This document shows, in pieces, positions 1-15,300 of a stretch of 64,000 bases of DNA. Made by a program: the position numbers and the translations under genes. How positions within the stretch are numbered: position 1 is the stretch's first letter; each line of letters begins with the position of its first letter. The notes under the pieces are model-generated. The model saw nothing but the letters and a program-made list of their open reading frames with translations, was not told the origin of the DNA and did not search any database. Source of the DNA: Parus major. Taxonomy: Eukaryota; Chordata; Aves; Passeriformes; Paridae. Location of the stretch: contig NC_031773.1 of the NCBI RefSeq assembly GCF_001522545.3, positions 47,166,359-47,230,358 of the forward strand. Direction: 5' to 3'.

Positions 1-311
1 CTGCTGCAGAGGCTGGAGATGCGTTTGGGAGACCAAAGCTATGAAATTTATTATATTCTGTATGTGAATTCACAGCCTATCCAACGCAATTACACTTCCC
101 ACACATACACAAGTTTATTCTGTCAAATCTATATTCCCCTGTGGATTTTCATAGTTAACTTTCCAGAGTGTAGATGCACTGCGCAGTCTTCACTCATTCA
201 CTGCTCACCACCTATGCCAAAATACTTTCCACAAGAAGGTTGATGTGAGTGGGGAGAAACCTTAGTTTCAACAAAAAGGTTCCAAGAGGTAGGAATGAAA
301 TCTTCTTTTAC

Positions 312-3300
312 CACATCCAGGGCTTTGCCTTTGTCCTGACAGACGGCAAGGAGGTAAAGTGCAGCTCTGAGTATGTGTGGAGGGGGACAGTCTCCATGGT
401 CCTGTGCTGAGAGGAGAAAATTTCTTACAGCTAGAAATAATTCTGCCTCTGGAACAAACCTGCAGTGGAGGAGATCGGAGTGGAAACAGTAACAACAGAT
501 ATGCTTTACCCACCAATACATGGTATGTTATGGCCACAAACCCACTTGCTTTGTATACTCTTGGCTCACCTGTCCCCAAAGGTGTAGGCAAAGTATAAGA
601 GCAGTATGAAACAGTGCTGATGGCTGCAAAGAGACTGATCCAAAAAGAAAGGCTCAGGGGCTTCAGACAGGAGGAGAAGGCTTTCAGCAATGGTGAAGTT
701 TAACTGAGGCAGACCCTTCTGCAGGAGCTCAGACATCTCTTGCTCTACAAATAAAAATATAAGCAAGCAGGAAATGATGAGCAATGTCTGTGGAACAGCT
801 CCACAGTCTGCATACACCAAGCACATCTCCATGATTTGGAATCAGTAGTGGTGTGAGACCTGTTTTAACAGAGCTGGCTTCAAGGATGAAAAGACATTTC
901 TGTTTGAGATTCCAAGCCCTTTGCTGATGCTGCCTGTATGATGACCAGCAACTGCTAATGGGAAAAGTGTCTTTTCTGATGTAGAGACTTCCATCTCATT
1001 TGTTTGGGACTTACTTATTATGGAAAGTTACAGTATCTACAGGAAAGATTTATAGAGTATTCCAGAGGGGAAAAAGTTACCTTTATCTGTAGATGTGAGT
1101 GACTATGTGGCAAGTAATTTTGTTTCAATTAAGCATGCACAGCTGTGCTAATAAATGCCCTCATGTAAACAAAACCATAGGCAGATGAAATGCCTTCTTT
1201 CAGGTAGGGTTCCAAACTCTTCAAAAGGCACAGTGTTTTCTGTGCTGGTCCTCACTGGACCAGCTTAAAAATAAGCTGGGGAAATAAAACCTCTCAATCA
1301 AGCTATGTGTGTCCTCCTTTTCCTTCTCCTTTGTCCTTTTCTAATTTTTTTTCACCTGTTGCCTAACAACAGGGTGGCATGGACTCAAACTAAATGAAGC
1401 AACCTTTCTCTTTCCCCAGACTTGCCCTCTTGAGAAGAAGTTCTCCTCTTCTCTGTGGCTGCGTAAAGGTTCAGGCATAAGCTGCAGAGGAAGCTGGAAC
1501 AGGTGTGATTCAGGACAGGATTACTGTGAAGAAGAGCAGAAAAAGACAGTAAAGAAGGCTAGAAATATCCTTTTCCTACTTCTGATATCACACACTGTCT
1601 GCCAGAACTTCACTTTACTGAATGATCACATGCAAGCACCTGCCCCATCACAAGAAGACTCCAGGAGCCAACCTAGGCTTCCAGGAAAATGGTGAGTTCC
1701 CAATGGACTGTCAGCTCACAGATGTGGTGGGTGTGTGCAGTGACAACAATGAACATGTTCATACCTTGGGCCAATGTGAGTACAGTGGAGTACTTTCACA
1801 ACCATCACACCTTGTCTACACAGGGAGTCCTATAAGGATAGGGTACCTAACACTGCAGAGAATGGGAGGTATTTAAGGGTAGCTCACAATACATGATTCC
1901 ACTGGCAAACAACACTTAGATTTTTTTAGCAATGACATTGCCAGGGATGAACACTGAGGAATGCCAAAATATTAAGTAAAAGGGTGAGAACAGCTATTTC
2001 CAGGTATTTCTCTCTCTCCAACCATTTCCTTGCAGAACAGGACATAACCAGATACCTTTAACACACCATCCTTGGCAAAGCACAGTGCTCTATTCAGAAA
2101 CTGAGATCACTCCCACCACACACCATTCACAGCTACAAATGTCCCCATTTGAAGTTCCATATTAGCAAACTGGACTAGGTTTGCTGTGTGTTCTGTTTAC
2201 TTTTTTATGAGGTACAGTCACAGGAAAGAGGAGGTAAAACATCTCTACAGACTCACAGAGAGTCTCCTCAAATACTCTTCAATCTAGAAATCATAGCCTC
2301 TACTACAGGAGATCCTTTGCAATGCCTGCTACTGAAGTCATCCTCCTCTCCCCCACTTCTAATACATTATCACACCATGAGAAACAACAACAGTGGTAGT
2401 ATATGCCTAGGAAGCCAGAGCTCAGATGGAACTGATGCTACTGGTACTTCTCTTCAGAACACCCACTGAGCTGACTACTCCAAAGTCAGGCTTCTTTATC
2501 TCTGTGCAACTCACGACAGAGCACAGAATTCTCACAGTGCTGTGTAAATCCATCCGCCCCCCACCCAACTGCTTCTCCCTTCTCTCACATCAAGCTCTTC
2601 CATTGTCAGTAGCCATTTACATTTTTCAGTAAGATACAACCATTCTTGAGTCTTTCAGCCTCTCATCTTGCCTAATCAGGTGTATTAGATAAGGCATGAT
2701 CTACTTTCCCATCTGGAAATTTTTGGTTCACTTACAATGCACATGTCACAATACCTCTGTACAGAGCAAAATCTGGCCTTCAGCTCCAGTGTCAGTCGGA
2801 TGAAGGACGAGGATGCTAGACAGAAAGCAAGACAGAAATGCCAAAAGAGCACAGAACATGTATGATAAGAAAAAGACTAGGCAGATCTCATAACACCCCC
2901 ACACATCTCCATACAAGCCTGGTGAAGAGGACAGGCCATCTCAGTAAGAACACATCCATTAGGCTGCCTCCCATGAAGTAAACTACTCCAGGTTTGGGTC
3001 TGATGGAAGTATCTGAGGTTCATTTGTTTGCTCAGGAGGAGAAGTGAGTATTTGCCAGTTTCACATGTTTAGAACTGAGGAATTGTCTACATCACCTCTC
3101 TGATGTGTGAAGAATAAGGCATACATAGACTAAGCCAGGATTTCTACATAGTAAAATCCCACCAACAATTCCAGCATAATCCCTGTCTACAGGAACAGTC
3201 CATTCAATTCTGAATTATTCCAGAGGGAAGGATAAAGCTGACACAACATTCTTATCCAAAATAAAACCTGTCCCATCATCAGAGCTAGACCAAATAATTT

Positions 3301-6300
3301 TTCCATCCTGCTGAACATGACTATGCACTCTATTCTTACTCATATAAACATGTAATAGAATCCTCCACATAAAGTCTCAATGTTAGGCTGGTTGCCTCAA
3401 TTATATGCAGTAGCAGCAAGCTGCACCAGTTAAGAGCACAGAGAACATGATCCCACAATACCCTCATACCCAGCTTCTTGGAGAACTTATTCCTCATGCT
3501 TGGCACCACTGTAAAGAGGGTACTGAGTGTTGAGATGAAAACCTCTGTCACTGGTGGGCTGACAGCCCTTTCCAGATAGCTCTGTGGAAAGACAAATAGA
3601 TCAGGGGCACAAGATGCTATTAACACTGAAGGCAGCAGCTTTCTTCCAGCCTCCTGCCTGCCCAGAAAGTCAGGTTTCTAAATCCAAACAAATAGAGTGG
3701 CAGTTCTTTTACCAATATGCCTGGCAGCATAGCAGGCTCACAGAGCACTCTCCTCTGCCAGCACTATGAGCTGAGCTGGTAACTCTGCAAGACATCACAC
3801 CAGACAAGGAACTTCTTCTGGATTCCAGCAGTTAATGCACAGTGACTGACATTACTGCCCACACTGCCCTGGAAGTTACTGCTCTTACAGGTCAGATGGC
3901 TAATTCTCCTATACAACATAGGACATATGTTTAAGTGCAGCTGACTTCAGCAACACTTAACACCTCTGCTCAGCATTTCACTGAGCAGTGGCAAACACAG
4001 GCATTTGAGCTCTCTACAGAGTCCAGCCCTGAACTGTTTAGAACAGAACAACTCAACTAATTCCTGTTGAAGGTCACAGGACGATTTTCTCACAGTCCAT
4101 TAATTTTTACCCAAGTTCAATGAGCAAGAAACAGCACGCTGACTCCAGCTTGGCCAACCTGGACATGCACTGCACCCTCCTGTCAGGGAGGAGAACAGCA
4201 GTGTCACTGCAGCTGCCTACCAAGAGATCGGTTAAGAAAACACCGACCAAAACATCTTCAAGCTCTTAACAACTGCAAGAATTCATACACCTGTACCTGT
4301 CACAAAGCACAAGCAAACTTTACTAAACATTAGGAACCACAACAAAAGTCCCAGTTTTTTGATAATTCTGCTTGAAGTGTCTTAGGGACAGGCCTGTATG
4401 GAGCACTAAAGCCCTCATGAGTCTTCACAGCTACTTTTTAAATCATGTCACAGGCCTTACTGAGGCACAATGCTTAATACTGTCCTTGCTGTGCAGACTG
4501 GACAGCCTCATCAGCACCTTCTGGGAAAAAGCACAGAAATTAAATTGCAGGTGCAAACCACAGCTGCTCTCTGGGACACAGGCAAGTTTTGAAAGAGTGG
4601 CACATGGGGAAACAACAGTTTTCTGACACATCTGGAGCTGCAATGGATCCTACAGCATGGTAGGTAGGCTATGGGATTACATAGTCTGAAGAAAGACACT
4701 GACATCTACATGGAAACTTTATGAATTTCTGCACCCTCTGAGAACAGAAGAATGAACTACACAGTTTTGCATGAACTATATAGTTCCATATTTGGCTGTG
4801 GAAAAGTGGCAAATGCCACAGTTGTTCTCAGTTTACTTGACGTGACCTCTTCCCAAGAAAAAAAACATTTGTGCAACCCACTCTCGGTGCTTGAAAGCAC
4901 CTTCCCAGCTATCCATGGAACAGACCAAGTTCAAAAGAAATCCTACCATGACCATGGGGATGCAGAGACTGTCACAAATCCTCAACAGGAACTCGGAGAA
5001 GTTGCTTAGTGTGTCTTTGCTCTCAGAGTTGGGGGCAGTGAAAGCATTCTCCTGGGCCATGAAGTCACCCTGGAATTCCACTGCTAACCTACAAACACAC
5101 AGTGGATAACAAAGAAAAGAGGAAACCTCCCTACTCTGTAAAGGAAGTCAGCAGATACTACATTTTAATCCAAATTTCACCATAATTCAAACACTTGATG
5201 GGTTGGAAAAAGGAATTTGGCAATCACACTCAGTTACCTCTTGAGTGAAGCTATTAAAAGTTATCAAGGTTTCACAACAGTACACATTGGGAAAGGAGGA
5301 CTGAGTTTCTGTGAAGAAAGCATCTGCTGTGGGAAGCTCTGGTGTGGCAAGACTGGTTTTCAGCCATACCAGAGTGCCTGATGCACAACACAGCAAACCT
5401 TGCAAAAATCAACCAAGGGACCATTTAGCTGATATAAAATCCATGACAGAACCGGAGTGCCCTCTAATACCACCCTAAAACTCTGGGTCAGTGCAGAAAG
5501 GCATGTCTGCTTTTGACTGAATTATCTCTGCCAATCCAAGTGATGCAATGCAAAAATTTGGCCAGACTACCCTAAAAACTGATCCTGATTCATCCTAATT
5601 CATACACAAACTCATCTACCACTGTATGCTGTGTAGCTAAGGGTGCCAAATGGTGCTCTGATCCAGCAAAAGAGGTAAAGTTGGTGCCTATAAACCCATT
5701 TTCAGTAAGAGGTCACAGACATGAGCAAATCCAAGGCCAGCACCTGGAGCAGATACACATTTGTAAAATGGTTAATCCCCTCTGGCAGTGAAATCACATA
5801 GCACAGGAATCTGGTTTCACACATACCTTCCAATAGTTCTGACATTATCATCAGTTTTAATGAATTTTCAAGTAGGCTCTCAAAGCCCAAAGACATTAAA
5901 AAAATTGATAGGTCCCAGGCAAATTTCATGGGAGACATATTCACGTATCACAAAATTATCACTAGTAATACATACCCCTCACTCTGCAGTTTCACTGACC
6001 AGTGCCATGCACTGAACTCTCACCTGTGATATTTCTGTGGTGGGGTTGGGTGGAAGAACATAGTCACAGGACAGAAGAATGGACAGACATAGACACATAC
6101 CACCCACCCACACACCTTCCTGACTTGTCCTCACCTGCAAGCATTTCTGAAACTTTCCAGGGTATTGAGTAAGAACTGACCATGTCTCTGAGGAACTCTA
6201 CCAAGATTTCTGTTTGTTGGGTGACTCTGAGACACTGAGAATAGGAGATCACCCTGTTAAAGGAGAAACATCTTTAAAATCTTATGTCCACTTTCAGAAA

Positions 6301-9300
6301 AAAATAGCTTTTTCCTCTGACACCAGCAGCAACAAGAGAAACAACAGATTTCACTTCGCTCCTTCACACAACAATTTTTTCACTACTGTGCTTTCCCCAG
6401 AGAGGGCAGAGCTAAACAGTTTGTATGCTTTTCCTAGGGAGGACAGAGTTATGGAGCTACTAGCTCTGCACTTCCCTGTCTTTAGAGTCTGTATTTTGAC
6501 CTAATCTGAGTTTTAAGCATTTCAGCTAATGGAGCTTTAAATCCTTCTGAGAAAACTTCTATTTTTTTTATTTTCTTTCTTCCAAATACTCTTGAGACAA
6601 TGCAGGATAATTCTTCTCCTTGCTTAGCAATGAAATCTTAGAAGCTCTTCTACTTTGGCTCAGAGTTTTAAGCAGCTATCCATATACTAATTCTTGTTCC
6701 CACACAGCATCCCACTAACTTAAGCCTGAAGCCAACTGAAGCGTCAAAGTTAATCATTTACCAAAATTGGGAACAACTTGGAACTCAAAATCTGCCTTTA
6801 AGCCTTAACCTGTTGTGGTGGTCTTCTCCATAATACCAGAGGAGAACACAGCTAGACACTGGTTCCTGGCAGTTCTGAACTCCATCTCCATTTCATGCTG
6901 AGATACCTTGGAAGAAGTATCATCATTTCCCCTTTTCTCCCTTTAAACATAGCCTGGATATCCTCACTGTCTGTCTCATTTCCTTCCTGTGAAGCTCCTA
7001 ATTCTGAAAGGGACACCTAGCTCTGTGTGTGTGCAAACTGACTGGCCAACATCTGCCTATGGGACAGAAAGCACTTCTGCCTTCTTCTGGCAGAGAGGGC
7101 CAATCCCTGGTACCGCAGAACTTGGGTCTAAAAATAGTTCATCAAGAATTTGGAGTTCTGCTACTTCTTTGAGCATTGAGGTATTCTTGTCACTACTGGC
7201 ATGCAATCTAAACCTACATGGCTCTAAGCCTACAGCAAGAAGGCTCAGCCCTTGTGTCCTGGGGTGACTTTATGATACTGGTATCCCCAATCGTCTGGTT
7301 TATGTTATATATTAAGTTCTGCACTTTTAAGATTGGCTTTGAGAGTAAGTTTTAAGCCTGTTTTACTCTTATTCTAATCCATATCTCACAGCAAAAAAAT
7401 AAGTAATTTTTTTAGTTACTGGTTTAAAACCACAACACCTTGTCTTTTCATTAGCCATCTGCACCTGGGGCTCTTCTCAGAGGTGCAGAGGTCCCAGCAG
7501 CACATCACACTAACTGTGGATGCGAGGAATAGGGAAGGATTTATAGTTCAAATAGTGGCTAACAACTCCCTTGCTGAAGGATCACAGTGCATATATGGTG
7601 ACACTCTTGATCTAAATGTAGAACAAGAAATGTTCATTGCTGAAAAAACAGATTTGATCACAAGCCTACAAGGTGGGGGCTGGAAGAAAAGTTCAAATTA
7701 CATTGGAGTACTGGACACATAAAGAGAATAGCATGCTCAAGTGGTGCCCCACGAACTTCATTGATTTAGAAAGGTAACATTCGATCCATCTTCATCTGCT
7801 TCAAAGTCTAGAACCATCTCAAGACAAGAGGATCAAAAGAAATAGCGGAGAACCAAACAGCCATGGGGGATATAAGTAAGGGGGTGGAACATATAAAAAA
7901 TATCCACACAGTGTCCTAGGAAGATCATCCCAGTCCTGCTCAGTCCTACCAACAAGCAATTTTTGACTTACTGCATGCCTCTTACTACTCTGTGGTGGGG
8001 AAAGGTCAGCACATCGCTTCAGCATTGCTTCCAGAAGTTTCTGCAGCTCTTCATATGGGACTGGAGGGGAGCTCAGATGGTCCTTCCTTAACAGGGTAAG
8101 AGAAAGACAAGATGCACAGTCCCTGCTGGAAACATTCCACTAGGAAGGCAACACCATCAGAAATAACTGCTCTTCTGATGGAAATATGCCATTGCCACTT
8201 CTTTCCAGCAGAGAATAGTAAGGTCACAATATCTGAACAGCGCTTTCACCCACATGAGCCCAAACACACCCTCAGTACTCTGTCTGCTCCCATCACAGTC
8301 AGGAAGCCCATGACAGTCCAGAGTCTTATGTTTATTATTCTTATCAATCTTTATGGGGTACAGACTGACAAAGCCACAGCAGCTGCTCTACAAGCCTGCC
8401 TGGAACACTAGGTCCTTGCTGCAATGACTTGCTGCCTGCCACAGCTTCATTGCTCTGGCAGCTTTCCTGAGGTGGGTGGGAAGCTGGCTCTGCTGTACCC
8501 ACGCCTGCCTCAGCCACAAGTCCCACTGCAGAGCACGTTCACCCACACAGCCACAGGGGAACTGCAAAGCCCAAGATGGTATCAACAGATGTATCTGAAG
8601 AAAAGTCTGCAAATACATTCCTGCCTACCTCAGGAAAGCTGCCACAGCTTTCACAGCCTCCACCGCCACCTCCAGCGCTGGGCAGTTCACTGTCTCCATC
8701 AGAACATCAATGGCTTCTATACATACACCTCGGTTTGTGAATAATTTGATTTCCACTGGTTGCCTGTGAAGAGGAAACAAAGTAAGCAAGGAGAATGTTG
8801 TCAGACTTGGGTAACTGTAGTGCCCTTCCCTAATTTGAGCAAATGGATAGCTCAGCCGTGAGATTGCAACCACATTCTTCAGTATTGAGAGCCAGTTGCT
8901 CTCAAGGAGGTACTCTCAGACTTGAGCAGGTAGAGGTTTTGCTATAAAGAGGAAATTTCAGCCAGGCTGAAGCACTAGCATGCTAAAATACCTACAGCCT
9001 GGATAACTGTGTAACTACTCCAGAACATTGACATGAAAAGCATAAGAAAAACAAGCTTTACAAGATATAGTGATCTCTGTGCCTAGGACTTTATGTTCAG
9101 GCCATCTGCTCTGGCATTTGTGAGTTCATCTAGCAACTCATATTTTTAAGCAAACAAGCAAACATCACCATCCTAGAATAGATAATGCCATGAGAATAGC
9201 TTCTCTCACCGTACTCCTAATGCCAGATGCTGCTAGGACAGGAACCTTCATAAACTTGAAAAGTAATAAGGAAAATGAACACAATCCAACTGTTTTGACA

Positions 9301-12300
9301 ATCCTTCTTGACAGTGAGAATTTTGGTCATCTGTGGCCCAACACCTTTGAGCATACAAGAGCATGGAGGGACAACAGGCTATTAATCCCATTATTGGACA
9401 GAGCTGTGTAAATGGCAGACCATGCTCATTTGGCTCCTGGCAAGTCAGGTGCAGTTGGGAGGAGAGGGGGAAGATAGGTAGCTACATGCTACCTAGGCAC
9501 TAACAGCCTGCCAGAGGGTGCTTCCAAAGTGAAGCAAGAAAAGCAGCACAGCATGACAGGAGCCAGATTTGGGAGCCAAAAGTATTCCCTGTTATTCAAT
9601 TTTCACAGTCGTGCCTGACTGAAGCAAGCCAGGAGCACATGCTGTCATGCACAAATGGGAAAGCAAAGTGAACTTCAGTAGAAATTACACTAGTAGCCCA
9701 GTTACATGGCAAAAAGGGAACAGAGGAAGAACCACTCTTTTTAGTCACTCAGTGGGATGAAACCCAGCTTTGCAGCCACCTCACATTCTGCTGTGAGAAA
9801 AAGCTGTGAGGTGGGCATGGCAAAGAAAAGGACTTGTGGAACTCAGGCATCAGGAGCCAAGCCACAAGTGATGCACTGAACTTCCAAGTTGCTTCTACTC
9901 ACACTGGGTAATTCTATTAATCCTCTGTATTTCCTTTCTTTAATCAGTACCCTTCTGAAGTAAAACACATCAGGAAGAAAAAAGTCTTCACTGACTCATG
10001 CAGGGAGGAAGGGATGGAGGAGTATTGCTGACTCATTCAAGACGCACAAACCCACTTTCAATATGGCGCACCGCAATATCTTTGGGGCCTGGGGGGAAAG
10101 ACTGAAGGGCAGCACTCTTGCAGCTTCCTGCAACCTCTCATCTTTGGACCTGCCACTGCACCTGCCACTTTGATTATGCTGGGAGAGACAAGGGTCACTC
10201 TAGGGAGAACTACCCAACATTCCTGACATACTGCCAAGGGGAGCAGTACATCCAGTATGGACCTCACCAGAATGTGTGGCTCACTTACACAAGAGAATCC
10301 AGCTGCAAACTAAAACCAAGATGAGACGTTCCAGCACAAGATCCCTTTCCCCACTCTGAGATAATTTTGAATAAAACGTGATTTCTAAGGCAAAGCTCAG
10401 AGAAACACAATGGGTGTGCGAGAAAATTAGAGTAACTGCACAGAGTGTTCTCTTTGTTTTACAAGCATAAATGCTGTAATTAGTGTTCCCCACATTCTGG
10501 TTTCTCTTTTTGACAGATCCCACACTGGCATCACCACACTGTTCTAGCACTGTTGCTTTTTCTTCTCCTTTTTACCCTGCCACTTGCTACAAAATTGACT
10601 ATGACATTTCCAAAATTCTGCTCAAGGGCTCTCCTGGGGGATCTAAGTGGCAAAAACGAGACTCTGTCACTAGCATGACAGGATAGGAACAAGATCATAG
10701 AGGCAAGAACAGGAAGCACAGAAGAAAAACAAGCCAGTGTATATTATTTCATAGCAGAAAACAAGAGGGAAAAAGTGACAGAAGACATTAATATTTCAGC
10801 CTGGAATTTGTTTTTGCAGTTTGAATTTAGCTCAGATGATGATAGAAGACCAGAGGCCATGGAATTTGCATGCTTTGTTTTGTCATAGAGGCACACTTAG
10901 CAGAAGTTGGCCTGCTCGCATATGCCTGGACCTTCCTGGCATTCTCTCCTGCTCTGTCTACAGCTGAAAAGAGATTTCACCTCCTCGACTGGCAAGGAAG
11001 CAAGAAGAGGAAGATATAGTGGTGTATGCAGGCACAGCCAAGACAAGCTGTGAGGTTCAGAAACAACCATCAGGCCATTCCTTGCAAGAACAAAGGAGAT
11101 GAGATTGTTCAGCACCATCTTTTAAACACACAAACTCTTGTATGTAGATATCCAGTCTTGGAAGAAAATCTTAATAAGCAAAACCCACACAGTCTCCATT
11201 TTGGGGTACCAAACTCTGCCTGTGCAAGCCTGACAGGGTACTCCCTTACCGTTTCAGTATTTCAGTGAAGAGCAGGAGCCCTTGCTTGTGCAACTCCACA
11301 TTGTTCAGCAGCAGGACACCCTGGAGACTCCTCACCAGAGATTCAATGCCTGTACATGTTCAAGAGAAGGCACAGAGAGGCTTTTAATATCCCAGATTCC
11401 AGAATGGAAGCAAAATTAATTTTTAAAAGGAAGAAAGATTTGAACAATTATTTTTCTGAGCTACTGACAGAAACAATTGTCCAAAACTGTTGAGTGTTCA
11501 CTCAGCTCCCTCATAACATGCCTCAACCTTCACCACTGCAGATAAGTCCCAAAGAACAGAAGGAATTTAACCATTCTTCCCAAATCTACTCTTGGCATAT
11601 CCACAGAAAAAAATTAACAGTAATTCAGAGAGTGACAGTCATGGTAACTGGTTATTATAATGAATTAATGCTCATCAGAAACTCATTACGACAATGACAC
11701 TATAAATTCAAGCTACATTGGACATCACAAACATGTCTGATAGGTACTTATTTTCGGTCCTTTATCCATCCTGACTGGAAATTGTGATTGTGTGTAAAGC
11801 ACTGGAATTCAGCTAGAGGCACAAGAATTACTGCAGTCACTCTGCCAGAAAGGTTGATGACTCACCATAGACGGTGTGACACTTGGAGAAGAAAAGGCGC
11901 TCTTCAGTCAGGAGGAGCAGGCAGCAGTACACTGACCAGATTAGGAATTCACTTTTGCACAAGAGACACTCGAAGAGAAACTCTGCAAACACACACACAA
12001 ATAAGGTCACTCTGGTAAGAGGTAGGCTGCTCACAGCATGGCACAGCTGCTCCTAGAACAGAACAGAGGAAGGAGGAGGAAATGAGGAAACACAGCAACA
12101 GCCACAGGGAGGACGGCTGTACTATGAAATGACAGGAGTGGAGAATAAAGTAGATGCTTGGGGTATGCTAGTCTTCAAAAAGAGGTGACTGGAGAGCAGA
12201 GACCCATGGGCAGGCATCTTCCCAGCACAAACTCAGTAGGAGAAGATGAATTGTGGATCTAGCCCTTGGCACAAATGAAAAGCCACAAAGCAAGCTTTAC

Positions 12301-15300
12301 CACAGATGCAGTGACCTTTTTTCATCATGACTTTTACATCTCCCAAAGAATTTGTATCATAAAAGTATTTCTGTCTTTTGGGATTACAGAGAAATAATAA
12401 ACCATCTCACATAGCCACATTCTAAAGCTAAATCCTAGACCAAAATCTGAGCAAACTTACAATATTTAGTGGAATGAGACAGAACCCCGTTTTGCTTAGG
12501 CTTGTATCTAAGTTCCTGCAAGAAGGACCTTGACCTCAAGGACTTGGCCAAATTCTCTCTGTGGAAACTCCATTCTGCCTGGTGACACCTGCTTCTAAAC
12601 TTTCAGTTGAAAACATACTCTCCCCTTCAACTCCTAAAATCACCTGGTATAAAATGACCACCACATTATGCCACCAGTGGATTTCATGGAGCCAGCCTTA
12701 TTCCTAAGCCAAACAGCCAGGAGCAGCTTTGATACTGGGGAATGAACAATGAGATGCTACTGCATTTTTTCACCTGGGACATCTGCATGGATAAAAGCAG
12801 AAGCATATCTGCTAGGAGAGTGAACCAGCACTGAAGCCATACAGTGAGAACTCGCTGCCTGTAACATCTCATCTCTGGTCAACAAGAGCTGTTGGGAAGC
12901 AAAAATCAAAAGGAGAAAGGAAGTCAGCTATGCAGCTATGAGTAGCAAACAGTTTGTTCTACTTTTTAAAACTTAAAACATAAATTAAGATCTCTCTTTT
13001 GGCATTTATTTCACAGATTAAACTTGCTAAGGCAAGATAAAACACCAAACCAAAGGGACTCGAAAAAGCACATGAGAACCACAACAGAATAGATCATGAG
13101 TAAGAACAGTTCTGCCCCCAGGCTTAGTCATGCTGGTGCTGCATGTGCTGTATTAGACCTGAAGCATAAGTGAGTAAAATCAGCTAAGGCCAGGAGTAAA
13201 ATTTTCCCCATTCCAGGATGCAGGAATGAACAAGAAGGTGATCAACAGAGGTATCCCCGTTTCTCAGTGCAGCCTCTATTGCTGGTGTTGGTAACATAAC
13301 ACTCTGCTTTTTTATATATACAGTGCCTTAGATAAAGGTACATTACAGGCCAGCAAATTTTTTACATGTACCAACAATTCACTTCGGCAATCACCTTTTT
13401 GAGAACAAGTGGCAGTGGATTTTCCCCTTCTAAAAAGTCAGGGTTCTCAGTCTCCTCCTCTGTCTTTGAATTATTCATAAGAATAGATACAAAATGATCA
13501 GATTTCAGCAGCTCCTTTAGCAAACCTGTAAAAGGAGGAGCAAGAATGAGCACCATACTAAGCAGCACAGTGAGGATTATATTAACACATGAGTATTTAC
13601 AGACTAAGACTTGTTGACAGCTTCCTTCCCTGTCCTGGAGGGCCTCACCTCCAGTTTAGGGAGCTTCTTCTCATTTCTCACTTTGTTCCCAGATACTGCC
13701 ATGACCCCCATGTCTTGCAACCCCTTGTTGCTGATACTTTTTGATGCTCTGACCTGCTCTCTGTTCCTTCTCAGAGTCATGTATGTACACGGGTGCATCT
13801 CAGGAGCCCTCTACTTGTGTTATCTTCTATTAGTAACCACACCTTAAACTGTTTCTTGGGAGAGCTCTTGACTTGTATTCTTCTCCAAGCAGCCAGTGAC
13901 CCCAACAATAAGACATTTTCCCTAGAACACTTCCTAGAGAACAGGCCTTTATTTTCCCCTTCTGTTTTCACAGGCTCTTACAGAAACAGCTGTGCTCACC
14001 TAAAGGATACCCACACTCAAAAAAAATCCCAGTATAGACCACTGCTACAGGTATTGATGAAAATCATCAGTACACATCAGTAAAATTCACAGGGGTATCA
14101 TCTGAGCTACAGAATTCTACTTTCAAAGGAATCATAATCTATTTCTAGTAGTTGAGTAGATAAGCTGAGGAGCAATCCAGTTCCTGCTTGCCTGCTTCTG
14201 GGAAAATTAATTCCCTGGATGGTTTACAAACAAGTGATGTCAGAAAGGCTGAAATTCTGCTCCCCAGCAACAGCTGAAACATGCAGTTGGAAGGATAACT
14301 GAAAAAAAGTTCCACATTAGCTCTCTATCTAATTAACACGATGTCACACATCTAAAGACCGTATTTTTTAGACTCCATCCCACTGCTCCACATAACCCAC
14401 CTGCCCGTGCACAGTACTTGCATTCAGACACTTTGAGGGATGCTCAAGCCATAGCACAAACTCTGAAGAGACTGAAGATTACTCAGTGCTGGGCAAATGT
14501 GAGGCATCAGGGAACATGGGGACCTTGGGGTGCTCAGCAGCAGGGCTGGGCCACTCCATTGCTATGCAGCAACAGAAAGGATTGACAGTTTTGGACTAGC
14601 AGCATAAAGATCCTCTATGGAATGATCCACATTAGAGCATCTAAACCAGCCAAGGATTTCTTTCTCATTCTAAGCCTTCTCTTGCACCTTGGAGTTTCTC
14701 TCAGCAATGCCTTACCCAAACAATTAACCTGCAGCTCCTTTGTCTGTGCACACCCCAAGGTATTCAAGAAGACACCACACAGCCTTTCTTCAAAGTGTCC
14801 TGAGAGCCGTTCTGTGCCAACAGGAGAGGAGTACAACTTGCCATACAAGTAGCAGACAGCAGCCTTTATACCTTCGTTTGGGTACATCAAGCCCATCAGC
14901 AGATGATCCACTAAATTATCTATATGAGGAACAGGAACAGCAAACATTCACTGACATTTTAAAAGCACTAACCTATTTCCCTTGAAAACTTGCAAAAGCC
15001 TACTGGACAGACTGGTGTATGCAGGATAATGAATGCCACAATTAGGTGATGTGCTCATCACCATCTGTCCCCCTAAGCAGAGGTAAGGTAATAAACAGCT
15101 AGCAGAGCTCACTGCTCTCTATGTGAAGATCCATCACCCCAGCTCCCTCCACGAACAGTTCAGCTTGTTCACCAGACCCCCCAGGCACTGGATCAAGGAA
15201 AAAAACCTAAATGTATGTTGCCTGTGAGGCAGACCCACAACCTCAGTTCACAGAGGCTGCTTTTGCCTGTCAAAAAGCACAATAACAAGCCTGCTATGAA

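Noticed and set aside
2729..2735. Strong-looking donor GTAAGTG downstream of MEI1 exon 2755-2815
   Set aside because: Using it ends the exon in phase 0, which does not fit the next exon (1426-1523, needs phase 2). The GTATTG donor at 2754 gives the correct phase and the expected peptide FCSVQS-NPVLN.
5238..5398. Candidate MEI1 exon on the minus strand (open frame with good acceptor and GTAACT donor), together with a 52-nt candidate at 5827-5878 and an 11- or 35-nt one at 6024-6034
   Set aside because: These can be chained in phase with one another, but they are not needed. Exon 6135-6234 (ends phase 1, ...EMLA) joins directly to 4947-5080 ([15 protein letters not shown]), which matches mammalian MEI1 (AIEFQ...AQENPFTAP). 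Including them would insert about 75-80 residues absent from the family.
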